Positions 53,612 through 63,280 of a DNA stretch of 64,000 nt are shown one piece after another (position 1 is the stretch's first letter; every line of letters begins with the position of its first letter). Origin of the DNA: Muscardinus avellanarius (taxonomy: Eukaryota > Chordata > Mammalia > Rodentia > Gliridae); NCBI GenBank assembly GCA_963383645.1, contig OY726561.1, positions 138,892,727 to 138,956,726 on the forward strand, read 5' to 3'. The notes beneath the pieces were generated by a model. It was given only the letters and a program-made list of their open reading frames with translations. It searched no databases and was not told where the DNA came from. The position numbers and the translations under genes are program-made.

Positions 53612-53960
53612 TTGGTACTGGGGATTGAACCCAGGGACATTCTACCTCTGAGTTACATCTCTGGTTCTTTTATTTATTTATTTATTTATTTTTTTGCGGT
53701 ACTGAGGATGGAACCCAGGGGCATTCTACCTCTGAGCTACACCCCCAGCCCTATTTTTTTAGTCTTTATTTTGAAACAGGGTCTCACTGAGTTGCAAAGG
53801 GCCTCACTAAGTAGCTGAGTCTGGCCGTGAACCACGATCCTCCTGTCTCAGTCTCCCGAATGCTGGGAAGCAGGGTCTCGCTAAGATGCGGAGGCTGTGT
53901 TCCTCCTGTCTCAGCCTCCCGAGTGCTGGGCTCACAGGCACGCACCACCTTGCCTGGCCA
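53612..53960 (-). repeat. SINE inserted into SINE, both antisense
   Basis: The outer SINE's right half is at 53612-53670 and its left half at 53869-53960. Between them lies a TTTA tail and a near-complete inner SINE (GCGGTACTGAGGATGGAACC to TCCCGAATGCTGGG, 53693-53868). Confidence 0.8.
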
Positions 53961-54475
53961 GAGGCACCTGTTTGAATGTGTTTCTCCCCCAGGCCAGGCC
54001 CTTGTCTTGCGGCCACTCTTCCAAACTCCTGCACTTATCAGGTTTCAAGTGTGCCTCCCACCACCCTGTCTTCTTGGTGATATCTGACTTGATATCGAAT
54101 GGCTCTCACGCTCTTCCAATCAGTCCCGCTTCTCAAGTTGCTTCTCCGTTGCTGGATACTATCAGCACAGACACTCTGCGCTCAGGGAGATCAACACTTT
54201 CTTTAAGTGCAAGGCAGGAAGCCTCAGCCAGCTCTCAGCTCCTCGACACTTTTTCTCTCCCTCTTCTGCCACTAGCCCCCGTGTCCCTTTCAAGACAGGG
54301 AGGGAAGGATCCTACCCCTGAAACAGGGAGCTTCCTCAGCACAAGAATCCTCACAATCACAGCCTTCTCCAAACCCCTCCCCAGGCAGCATCTGCTCATG
54401 GGTCTTCAATGGGACTCCATCTCTATTCATCCAGTCTCAAGAAATTCATAATTTAGCTGCAAACTATCCCCCTCC
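53961..54475. other. No gene recognised
   Basis: Unique sequence with a 184-codon ORF starting at 53897 that begins in the SINE and has no known motif. Confidence 0.4.
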
Positions 54476-54477
54476 AT

Positions 54478-54655
54478 TTTGGGGGGTGGAGCCCAGGGGT
54501 GTGCTGCCCCTGAGCTACATCCCCAGACTCTTTTACTGCTGATTTTGAGACAGTGTCTCACTAAGTCACGTAGACCAGGCTCCACTTGTGATCCTCCTGC
54601 CTCATCCTCCCCAGTCCAAGATGGTAAGTGTGCACCGCCAGGCCTGCTAAGCTGA
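54478..54655 (-). repeat. Diverged dimeric SINE, antisense
   Basis: GGGGTGGAGCCCAGGGGTGT, TTTGAGACAGTGTCTCAC and GTGTGCACCGCCAGGCC. Confidence 0.7.
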
Positions 54656-54712
54656 CTGCTTCTGCGGGGCTTTCGGGTGGGTCTCGGAGCTGTTTCTTCC
54701 GGGTGATACAGG

Positions 54713-55035
54713 TGTTAAGTTGGGTCCTGCACTCATGTGACTTTGTGTCACATGACCTCTGCAGGGCAAGGGAGGGGCTGAAACCCCCGCGAGAATTGGG
54801 CGTTCCCGCGAATAAACCCTCATCTCGCGAGATGCATACCTTGAAAAGGAGAGCCCGCGTCCTCAAGCTTCGGACAGGCGCGCGGGCCCCACGGTGCCTC
54901 GCCCTGATTCCCGGGAGAGCCGTGCCATTAAAACTTTACATGCCATGTGTACCGGACCTCTCTCGTGTTTTTCACACTCCGCCGTACGCACATTATTTTT
55001 ATTTTACTCGCTTTAATTTTTTATTTTACTTATCA
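54713..55035 (+). repeat. 5' LTR (323 bp)
   Basis: TGTTAAGTTGGGTCC to TTTTACTTATCA. Contains AATAAA at 54811-54816 and ATTAAA at 54927-54932, either of which could serve polyadenylation, and several CGCGAGA/GCGCGCGGG words. No clear TATA box. The 5' LTR differs from the 3' LTR by 5 substitutions and one 1-bp indel by my count. Confidence 0.95.
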
Positions 55036-55037
55036 TT

Positions 55038-55055
55038 TGGTGCCGAACCGGGAGA
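55038..55055 (+). other. Primer-binding site, tRNA-Phe-like
   Basis: TGGTGCCGAACCGGGAGA starts two bases after the LTR. It matches the complement of the tRNA-Phe 3' end (TGGTGCCGAAACCCGGGA) except for a 2-base shortening in the middle. The gap may mean another primer tRNA or decay. Confidence 0.7.
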
Positions 55056-55265
55056 ACTCTTGGGTCCCTCCCCATTTTTTTCCTCTTTTTTTTCTGTTTT
55101 CTCTTTTTATTTTTACTCTCTTTTTGAGCCCCGGACTCTCCGACCCGCCAGCAGCTCGACTGTGAGGTCCCACACCAGCGCTCCGCTTGCAGGCGTTGCT
55201 CCCACCACTGCCGCCGCTGCCGCCCTGTGCCTGCCCGGACCGTAAGCATTCTTCCCCAGCCCCGC

Positions 55266-55530
55266 GCTCTCCAGGAGAGCCGGCGGCCTTCTTCCCGCCC
55301 CGGGCTCTGCTGAGAGTCCGCGGCCATCTTTCCAGCCACGAGCTCTGCTGAGAGCTCGCGGCCATCTTTTTGGCCCCGCGCTCTGCTGAGAGCTCGCGGC
55401 CATCTTTTCGGCCCCACACTCTGCTGAGAGCCGGTGGCCATCTTTCTGATCCTGCACTCGGCTGAGAGCCAGTGGCCATCTTTTCCTGCCCACGTGCTCT
55501 CTTCTGGAGCGCCGACGGCCATCTTCCACT
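55266..55530 (+). repeat. 38-bp leader repeat, 7 units, YY1 motif and mini-hairpin
   Basis: Unit starts at 55266, 55304, 55342, 55380, 55418, 55456 and 55496 (last spacing 40). A typical unit is GCTCTGCTGAGAGCTCG followed by CGGCCATCTTTTTGGCC. GCTCT-GCTG-AGAGC can fold as a 5-bp stem with a 4-nt loop. GCCATCTT is the core of a YY1 site and is kept in the six units after the first, which reads GCCTTCTT. Position just after the primer site is where retroviral packaging signals lie; that role is inference. Confidence 0.85.
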
Positions 55531-55975
55531 GCCACTGCGGCCGCAGCCACCACTGCCGGGGCGTGCAGGCTCCGCTGGCCGCCAGACTGCCAGTTCCACC
55601 CGCCCAGAGCCAGGCTCCTTGGGTGATGCTGGCACCTGCTCTGCTCCTGCCTGCCACTTGGACCTCCTAAAATCGCCGTTCCGCCTGCCCACGCCGCCCG
55701 CTGCTGGAATGAAACCCCGCCGCCCGCGGACTGCGCCATGCCACGCGCCTATGTCTTCTCCGTGCCTGGTGTTGCTTAGACCCGCCTGCCGGGGCCGCCT
55801 GCCTCCTCCATCTAGGCGGCTGCCACTCTGCTAAACAGGCTCTGGCCCGCCAAGTCCAGCCCGCGCTCCAGCTGGTTCCTCCACTCGGACTCGCGCCCTG
55901 GCGCCCTTCACCCTGTGCCTGCCCACCCCTGCTGCCTGGGCCTGGCCATTCCGGTAAGCAGCCACATGGAATTAC

Positions 55976-55992
55976 TGGGGGGGGGGGGGGGT
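55976..55992 (+). repeat. G homopolymer, about 16 bp
   Basis: A pure G run within the ERV interior, before GTCGCCAGCTTTGGCC. Confidence 0.9.
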
Positions 55993-56056
55993 CGCCAGCT
56001 TTGGCCCGCCATCTTGGACACGTGGAATCACTGGGGGGCCGCCATCTTGGCCCCAC

Positions 56057-56215
56057 CATCTTTAACCCCTCCCACCTCATGGCCTCACTGGAGGCCTCGC
56101 CATCCTTAACCCCTCCCACCTCATGGCCTCACTGGAGGCCTCGCCATCTTTAACCCCTCCCACCTCATGGCCTCACTGGAGGCCTCACAATCTTTAATCC
56201 CTCCCACTTTCCACT
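56057..56215 (+). repeat. 44-bp tandem repeat, ~3.5 units
   Basis: Units start CATCTTTAACCCCTCCC at 56057, 56101, 56145 and 56189; each contains CTCATGGCCTCACTGGAGG. The first three are almost identical; the fourth is partial. Confidence 0.9.
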
Positions 56216-57519
56216 CCTAACCAATCCTAGGAGTCGGCGGCCATCTTTCCGGCCCGAGCCAGGCAGCTTGGCACTTGCTCTGCCTGCCAACCGCCTGCGC
56301 GGGCCAGGACCTCTGCCTGCCGCCTGGACCTCCTAAAGCACCGTTCCAGCTTGGTTCTCCGGTCACCGCCGGGACCTCTGGCTGGTTTGCCCCACCCGCC
56401 CCGAGCCAGGCTCACTGGCGGTGCTCCTCGGGGCCCAGCCTCAGCGTCTGGCGCGTGCCTGGAAGCCATTTTGTCTCCACGCCGCGGGCCCGGCAAGCCA
56501 CGCCGCCTGCGCGCCCCCACTGATCCCGCCAGCCGCCAGTGCCGTTCACACCAGCCACCGGCATCCGCGCGCCCTGACTCCACCGCGCCCCCAGCAGCTT
56601 CTCAGCGCTTCTGTCACAGCCAGCGCTGGCCGACAACACTATACTCCGGTAAACTGCCTCCTTCCCTTGGTTAGTGGGTTCCGGACTTGGGTCTTCCGGT
56701 CCACTGGGACCCCAAAATCCAAGCGCTTGGTGACCCATTGTCCCATGGTCCACTGGGACCACGCTGCGGATGACCAGGTCATCCTCTGGTTTTGAGAAGG
56801 AATGAAGACGTTCTTCCCTATCTCTTAACCTCCGTTTCCAAACGATTGAGCAGGGAAATCGGGGACGCCCATTTCCTGTTCTTCGTTTCCGCCCGCGAAC
56901 CAATTATGGGGAGTCGAACCTTTATACTAGCAGATGCCCACATCTCCATGCTCCGCCTGTCTGCCTTGATATGAGTTGGGAAATGGGTTGCAGTGGCCCA
57001 GGAATAGTTAGGAACTTTTCTAAGTGGTCTGGTATCCCTCCAAATGCTCTCCCCTATCAGCTGCCATTTAATTTCTCCCAGCCGCCATTTTGTGATGGCG
57101 TGCAGTCGCTGCCTGGTGACGTCACAGTCGCTATCTTGGCCCCCACCAGACTACAATTTTGTTGGGCGGCTGCCCGGCCGCTCCGCATGGTCCTAAATGC
57201 GCTCGGCTTCTGGCTCCCTTTCCGGCCCACTTGGGCACGCCCTAGGTGCTGCGGGAAACGCCGGGGCCAGGCCGGGGCTGGGGCGACACCCTCTGCCCAT
57301 GGGGAGTCTGCGTTGCCATTCTTGCCGGACACCAGCCCCGGGACGCACTCTTTGTGAGTGTAGGTCCGTCGCAGCTGACAGAACCTTAACATGGCATCTA
57401 AAGTTTTCATTCCAGAGAGAAACAGGAGGAAATGGAGCGTACACTCCAGCTTTGCCAAAAAGCAGATCCCTGGTAGCTGCCCTTCAGCTGGCGGTGGCGG
57501 CTCAGCCCTCTGGAGCGCC

Positions 57520-57660
57520 ACCTAGGTGTGGAGGACTGCAACAACAACTACCTCCAGGAGCCTGCCTCAAGTGGGGCAAAGCCACGCCTACCAATCAGAC
57601 TGCTCGGCGTGTGGCCAGGAGGGCCACTGGAACAGTGCCCTTGGAAAAGGCCCTTGCCTG
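57520..57660 (+). pseudogene. Retroviral gag nucleocapsid remnant
   Basis: In one frame CSACGQEGHW (57601-57630) has the C-x2-C-x4-H spacing of a gag zinc knuckle with the Gly-His-Trp typical of gammaretrovirus-like elements, but the final Cys is lost. Just upstream, in a different frame, PPGACLKWG (from about 57552) resembles the start of another knuckle with its second Cys replaced by Trp. The two lie in different frames, so a frameshift separates them. Non-functional. Confidence 0.6.
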
Positions 57661-57852
57661 TTCAAGCCTCCTCAAGCGCACATCACTAAGCTGTCCAGGG
57701 TAACCTCCAATTCGCACTGCAGCTATGCACCCACCTGCACCCCCTTCTGAGGGACTGGACTCCCAACTCCTCCCGGCCTGGGGCCCCTGACGACGCCCCT
57801 TGACAGCAGGAAGAAGCTAGAGGGTCCAACGTCATCCATTATCCCTACCATC

Positions 57853-57864
57853 AAAAGGCCGGAA
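57853..57864 (+). other. Polypurine-tract-like site
   Basis: AAAAGGCCGGAA immediately precedes the TG of the 3' LTR. The form resembles the gammaretroviral AAAAGGGGGGAATG junction, with CC breaking the purine run. Confidence 0.6.
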
Positions 57865-58188
57865 TGTTAAGTTGGGTCCTGCACTCATGTGACTTTGTGT
57901 CACATGACCTCTGCAGGGCAAGGGAGGGGCTGAAACCCCCGCGAGAATTGGGCGTTCCCGCGAGTAAACCCTCATCTCGCGAGATGCATACCTTGAAAAG
58001 GAGAGCCCGCGTCCTCAAGCTTCGGACAGGCGCGCGGGCCCCACAGTGCCTAGCCCTGATCCCCGGGAGAGCCGTGCCATTAAAACTTTACATGCCACGT
58101 GTACCGGACCTCTCTCGTGTTTTTCACACTCCGCCGTACGCACATTATTTTTATTTTACTCGCATTTAATTTTTTATTTTACTTATCA
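57865..58188 (+). repeat. 3' LTR (324 bp)
   Basis: Direct repeat of 54713-55035. The AATAAA of the 5' LTR reads AGTAAA here (57963-57968), while ATTAAA is kept. The final CA is followed by ACAGG. Confidence 0.95.
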
Positions 58189-58193
58189 ACAGG

Positions 58194-58755
58194 GTGTCTC
58201 TTCTTGTTGGGTTCTTATACAGTGGATTTCAATGGAGGAAGTCTAAGGACTAATGAATGGTATAAATGGTATAAAATAACGGTGTGAAAATATGAAATTG
58301 TATTTGTAAGCCAGGGTAAGATAGAAAACAAAAACAGCAAAACAAAAATCCCCCCTTCCCCAGGGGGAATTCCCAAAGAGAACTACTGAAGGCTTTGGGA
58401 AGTGAGCTCCACATCTTACTGAGACTCCGCCTCTGCTCTTTCATAAACAACTAGAAGACCCGCCAGCACCTTCTCCTAACAGTCACTCTGCTGTTTCTGG
58501 GCCTCACATCACCCACTAAGAAGGGGGAAGAGATCTTTCCTTTTAGGGAAAACTGCTCAACCCCACGGCAATTTTCAGATTGGTGGGCATGCTACCTAGG
58601 CTTCTGTATCAAAACTAATAGTATGGCTTTAGAGGTGAGAAAAGAACATTTTTCTTTAAGTAAAATCGCTTTGCCTCTCTGGAGGCTGCAGGCTGGGGGT
58701 GGTTGGGGCAGGCGGTAGGTTCCTGTCCACCGCCTGGTGGTTTGAAAAGCAAGGC
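58194..58755. other. No gene recognised
   Basis: Unique sequence. Confidence 0.4.
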
Positions 58756-58756
58756 T

Positions 58757-58953
58757 ATGCCGGGCGTGGTGGCGCATGCTTGTAATCCCCGCACTTGGGG
58801 GGCAGAGACAGGAGGATCGCGCAGGTTTGAAGCCAGCCGCGCACGCTGGCTTAGGAGACCCTGTTTCCAAATAAAAATGTAAAAATAGGTATGGGAGTGT
58901 AGCCCGGAGGTAGAAGGGCTTCCAGGAACCCCAGTACCACCAAAAAAAAAAAA
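58757..58953 (+). repeat. Dimeric SINE, subfamily A
   Basis: GCCGGGCGTGGTGGCGCATG to TTCCAGGAACCCCAGTACC. AAAGCAAGGCTAT flanks it (58746 and 58960): clean target duplication. Confidence 0.9.
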
Positions 58954-58974
58954 AGAAAGAAAAGCAAGGCTATA

Positions 58975-59525
58975 AACAAAAGCAGAAGTGGGACTGGGCT
59001 GGGCCTACCTCAGCAGGTGAGGACCTTGGGATTAGAGGAGTAATCTCCCACCTTCCCCATTTCTCAGACTTTGTTGCCTGGGCGGGAGTTAAATAGCCAG
59101 AGAACAGGGTGTGTACATGATCCTCAAACGCTGTCTGATGGAAAGACCAGGCCTAAGGTGTTGTCTGGATAACTCCCCCCAATTCTCCCAGCTCCTAAAA
59201 ATAAGCAAAGAACCACAGCTGGGGGTGGAGGAGTCTGAAGGGAGTGTCAGATGATGTGCATGCTGCCTTGGAGTAGACAAATTGCTCCCCATGGCAAAGC
59301 TTTAAAGGCAGGTTTCTCTAAAATGCCATCTATGAGTTGTTGTTTTTTTTAACATGAAAGACAATTATCCTATCCATGCGAGGATGCTGTCTTCCTTGTT
59401 GTATCACCAAGGAGCATTGGTATCAGTGCAGCCAACACTGGACCAAGATAGAGCAGTGTGGGTAAGGCTCACCAAAGTGCCAGTTTGCTTTTACAGATAA
59501 AATCCTGAAATATCAAAGTTAAGAG
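58975..59525. other. No gene recognised
   Basis: Unique sequence. Confidence 0.4.
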
Positions 59526-59527
59526 TA

Positions 59528-59755
59528 TAGCCAGGCATGGTTGTATACACCTGTAATCCCAGTACTTGGGAGGCTGAGACAGGAGGATCACAAGTTTGTG
59601 GCCAGCCTCAGCAACTTAGTGAGACTCAGCAACTTAGTGAGGCCCTGTTTCAAAATAAAATAATAAAATAGGACTGAGGCTGTATTTCAGAAGTAGAAAA
59701 CCTGTGGGTTCACACCCCAGTGCTCCCCTCTGAACTAACTAAATATAAATAAATA
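59528..59755 (+). repeat. Dimeric SINE
   Basis: AGCCAGGCATGGTTGTATAC to GGTTCACACCCCAGTGC, with a duplicated CAGCAACTTAGTGAG block in the left half. Confidence 0.8.
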
Positions 59756-59759
59756 GTTG

Positions 59760-59830
59760 AAAAGGGCCCAGGAGTAGAATGCCCCTGGGTTCAAATTCCA
59801 GTACCAATAAATAAATGCATAAACAAATGA
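59760..59830 (+). repeat. SINE right half
   Basis: AGGGCCCAGGAGTAGAATGC to CAAATTCCAGTACC with AAAT tail. Confidence 0.65.
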
Positions 59831-59867
59831 ACAAAGGTATAAATAAAATAATTCTGCAAAAGGATTA

Positions 59868-60037
59868 AGCCAGGTGTGGTGGTACACACTTGTAATCACA
59901 GCATTTGGTGGACAGCCTCAGCGACTTACTGAGGCCCTTTGCAACTAAGTGAGACCTGTTTCAAAAATAAAAAACTAGAAAATAGGGCTGGGGGTAGAGC
60001 TTGGAGGTAGAATGCCCCTGGGTTCCATCCCCAGTAC

Positions 60038-60038
<1 letters not shown>
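59868..60038 (+). repeat. Dimeric SINE leading into (GA)n
   Basis: GCCAGGTGTGGTGGTACACA, shortened left half, GGGCTGGGGGTAGAGC, ending CATCCCCAGTACTAG. Confidence 0.85.
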
Positions 60039-60088
<50 letters not shown>

Positions 60089-60155
60089 AGAGGGAGAGGG
60101 AGAGGGAGAGGGAGAGGGAGAGGGAGAGGGAGAGGGAGAGGGAGAGGGAGAGGGA

Positions 60156-60193
<38 letters not shown>
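60039..60193 (+). repeat. (GA)n-(GGGAGA)n-(GA)n purine tract
   Basis: About 155 bp of pure purine: GA dinucleotides, some sixteen GGGAGA hexamers, then GA again. It is roughly symmetric about its centre. Confidence 0.95.
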
Positions 60194-60194
<1 letters not shown>

Positions 60195-61074
60195 TAGCAT
60201 ATAGGCAGTTAACAAATGCCAGTTCTCCATGATCACGAATGCCTCTACAGTCTCCTGGCCCCCGGTGGCTGTGATGTAGTGGACTGAGTTGACTTAGGAT
60301 GGAAAGAGGGCGGCTCTTCTGGGGTGACGGGAGCCCCTCTGGGCTGGGTGCGTCTGACTGGAGGAATGCCTGTTTATACTTATATCATCCTCTTGCTTCG
60401 ATATGTGAGGCATGTGTATCTTTACAACATTTCTAGTAATAATATTACCTGCTTGGCATTTAGGATGTGTTTAAATGTTCCAGATGGAAGATCCCTGGAT
60501 TAATGACACCACACATTTCATCACAGTGAATAAAGGGCGCCATTACTTGCCAACGTCAGTGTTACAATGTAATTTCATTCTAATGCACAATTGCTTTGCT
60601 TAAAAATCTTTTTGAGTTATTTCCTTGAAGTCTTCCCTTCCTTCATATCAGTTTTTAGATAGTCACACATAACTCTCTCTCCCCAGACGCCCTTGTTCAG
60701 AGTTATAAAAGCAATCAAATGCTACAGAATTCCTTTTAGTGCTCCGTGACTTCTCTCACTCCAAGGTCCTGTCTAGATGTGACATCCTGAGAGGCTTCAC
60801 AATGAAAGCCATGTTTTAAACTCTGAGCTTGTCAGGCTCAAAAAAGAATCCGAGGTTGAAGAGGCGGGCTGAGCAACACGAGTGCCGCCATCGCCTCCGT
60901 TCTCCAGAATTGGAAAAGTGGCTCCACCTGACAGCCCGGGTTGGGCCCTTCGTTTATGTGGCTGTAGGTTCACGAACAAGTCTGCCCTTCCAGGGCATCT
61001 TCAGGTTTTCTCCTTCCCAAGAAATGTTCCCTATGTATTGTTAGGACTTTCTACCAGGTGTATCTTTTTTTTCT
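60194..61074. other. No gene recognised
   Basis: Unique sequence; small ORFs at 60829-61094 have no known motif. Confidence 0.4.
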
Positions 61075-61232
61075 ATTTTTGTATTGGGGATTGAATCCCC
61101 TCTAAGCTACACTCCAAGCCCTTTTAGTTTTTATCTGCCTAAATTCCTGAGGCTGGCCTTGAACCTGGGGTCCTTCTGTCTCAGCCTCCCAAATCCTGAG
61201 ATCACAGGTGTGTACTACCATGCCCAGGAGTC
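61075..61232 (-). repeat. SINE, antisense
   Basis: GTATTGGGGATTGAATCCCC to GTGTGTACTACCATGCCC. Confidence 0.75.
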
Positions 61233-61567
61233 CACCAGGTGTATCTTACATCAAAACTGACTCTGCTCTCCAGATCCCTGACAGTAACTTCCATCTGAAT
61301 TGTTTTCTATGCTTCTGTCCTTATTAGGAGCTTGCTTCTTTTGTCCTGTGAAGAGGCAGCCTTGTAACAGGTGCCTTTCCTGGCAGCGAGCATTGCCGGA
61401 GCCACTGCGTTTCTACCATCTGCGGCTGTCTTTTTTGTGTCGATGGAGGCAGCTGTAACGCTGAGACTAGCATTTGAAATTTAATATGCATCCAATTGGC
61501 TGGGACAGCTGAAGAATGGAGCATTTCATTTTGCTAATTTTAAATATGTAATAGCGGAAGAACACAT
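61233..61567. other. No gene recognised
   Basis: Unique sequence; ACCAGGTGTATCTT occurs on both sides of the SINE (61054 and 61236), its target duplication. Confidence 0.6.
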
Positions 61568-61885
61568 TTGTCTTCGCCTATTTCCTATTGCTATAAGTAT
61601 CCCGAGACTGGGTCATTGATAACAGAAAGAGGTGTGGTGTGGCGCACGGTTCTAAGCTGAGAAGTCCAAGCAAATGACATCAAGGCTGGCTTGGCTTCTG
61701 GTGAGGGCCTGGGGCCACTGCCACTCTGGGCAGAAAGGAGAAGGGCATCAGGGCCAGCCTTGAATTGGTGAAACACAGCAAGAGGACTTGCTTGCAGTAA
61801 GTATTCTTGTCCTCTGAGTGAGAACTCACCAGAGAATAACATGACTGTCTTCATGGACTAAGAACCCCTAACACTGACACAAGGT
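61568..61885 (-). repeat. MaLR-type LTR, antisense
   Basis: CCTATTGCTATAAGTATCCC, GAGACTGGGTCATTGATAAC and GAGTGAGAACTCACC are reverse-strand words of MST/MLT/THE1-type LTRs. Confidence 0.6.
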
Positions 61886-61956
61886 AATCAAAGTTCAACA
61901 TGAGTGTCAGAGGCAACTAAACACTCAAATCATAGCAACATTTTATAAGAATTTTA

Positions 61957-62082
61957 CAAGCTGGGTATAGAGTTACACAGCTGTGATCCCAGTACTCAGG
62001 TTCAAGGCCAGTCCCAGAAACTGGGCAAGACCCTCAATAACTTAGTGAGGCCCTGTTTCAAAAAATAAAAATAAAAAGTGCT
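61957..62082 (+). repeat. SINE fragment
   Basis: AGCTGGGTATAGAGTTACAC and CTTAGTGAGGCCCTGTTTC. Confidence 0.65.
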
Positions 62083-62085
62083 GGG

Positions 62086-62381
62086 GACCTGGGTATGGTG
62101 GCACATGCCTATAATCCCAGTCCTTGGGAGGCTGAGATAAGAGGATCGTAAAATCAAGGCCAGTGCCTGGCACCTTAGCAAGACCCATTTCCAAATAAAA
62201 ATAAAGCCGGGTGTGGTGGCACACACTTGTAATCTCCACGCTTGGGAGGCAGAGACAGGAGGATCGCACAGGTTCGAAGCAGGCTTAAGAAACCCTGTTT
62301 CCAAAAATAAAAAAGGATAAAATAGGTCTGGAAGTGTAACCCGGAGGTAGAAGGGCTTCCAGGAACCCCAGTACCACCAAA

Positions 62382-62424
<43 letters not shown>

Positions 62425-62490
62425 AACCAGCTTGGGGGTGCAGCACAGAGGTAGACCACTTCTGAGTTCAACCCCAGTTCTGCTCCCCAC
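62086..62490 (+). repeat. SINE split by a subfamily A SINE
   Basis: Outer SINE left half at 62086-62205 (GGTATGGTGGCACATGCC) and right half at 62428-62490 (AGCTTGGGGGTGCAGCACAG). A subfamily A copy (GCCGGGTGTGGTGGCACACA to CTTCCAGGAACCCC, then about 11 AAAT units) sits in its A-rich linker at 62207-62427. Confidence 0.85.
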
Positions 62491-63213
62491 AAAAAAGAGT
62501 CTGACAGGACATTAACGTCCTTTGTCCTACCTTAGGTGAACAAGTGCACAGAGCTCACTGCGTCCCTCGCAGAGGAGGGCTCGTTGGTGACGGGGGTCAC
62601 ACTTGGCTTTTGCTTTGGGAATGCAGCCAGCTCCTGTGACCACCGAGCAGGATTCCCAGGAACCATGCTTCCTGATCAGTGACAGAGCAGTAAGGCACCC
62701 AGCCACACTCCTCTCCAAGGGAGGCTGCCCATGACCACGTCCTGGTCTCCCAAATCCTCATTCTAACTCAACAGTGCTGGGGTTCTGAAAACCACTTCCT
62801 ACTTTGCGGGCTCCTTCCTGTTCAGCTTGCCGTGAGCTGGAAGGAATCTGAAGCGTTCCTTGAGCTGCTCTTCTTAGTCTCAGGTTGACTCTTCGCAATC
62901 GCCCTAGTAACACCTCTTCACCCAGTACCCGCACCCCAGGAACAGCAGTTCAGCTTTGCAGCAGACGTGGATTCTGGCTCCTGCTTTTCCACCAGTCCCC
63001 AGCCAGCGCCGCTGTAGATCTCACAGGGACCCACACTGCCTGAGCTCAGAGCCTGGCGCCAAGCCCCCAGGACCCTCTCCGAGTCCAGAGACAAGGGTCC
63101 TAGCTTGGCACTGCCCCCTCTCAGATGTAGTCTAGTCTTTGCTCTCAATTTGCAGTAAAAATTTTTTTGTGGGCTCAGATTTTTTTGCATTTATATACAT
63201 AGAATTGAAGTTC
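62491..63213. other. No gene recognised
   Basis: Unique sequence. Confidence 0.4.
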
Positions 63214-63214
63214 A

Positions 63215-63280
63215 GGTTTTTTTGGTTTTGGTACTAGGGATTGAACCCAGGTGCACTCTACCACTGGACCACATCCTAGC

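Larger units (their letters stand above)
54708..58193 (+). mobile_element. Complete non-autonomous ERV/LTR element
   Basis: Two direct LTRs (323 and 324 bp, starting TG and ending CA) flank 2.83 kb, and the whole is bracketed by ACAGG at 54708-54712 and 58189-58193, a 5-bp target duplication. A primer-binding-like site follows the 5' LTR and a polypurine-like tract precedes the 3' LTR. The interior is GC-rich, repeat-filled and lacks pol, env and an open gag; only a zinc-knuckle trace remains. This is the layout of VL30- or ETn-like elements, mobilised by proteins from another retrovirus. The knuckle trace and the AAAAGG..GGAATG junction point to class I (gammaretrovirus-like) ancestry; the tRNA-Phe-like primer site is more usual in IAP-type elements, so class is not settled. 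Confidence 0.9.

Noticed and set aside
54628..55245. 205-codon plus-strand ORF over the 5' LTR
   Set aside because: It runs from an adjacent SINE through the LTR and primer site, and its 5' LTR part is repeated as a 101-codon ORF in the 3' LTR, so it is non-coding LTR sequence.
55013..55739. Minus-strand ORFs of 208-219 codons across the ERV leader
   Set aside because: They are translations of the 38-bp array on the antisense strand in several frames (recurring RWPRALSRA-type words), with no link to a retroviral protein.
54708..58193. Treating the two 320-bp repeats as a segmental duplication
   Set aside because: TG...CA ends, flanking 5-bp duplication, primer site and polypurine-like tract show they are LTRs of one insertion.
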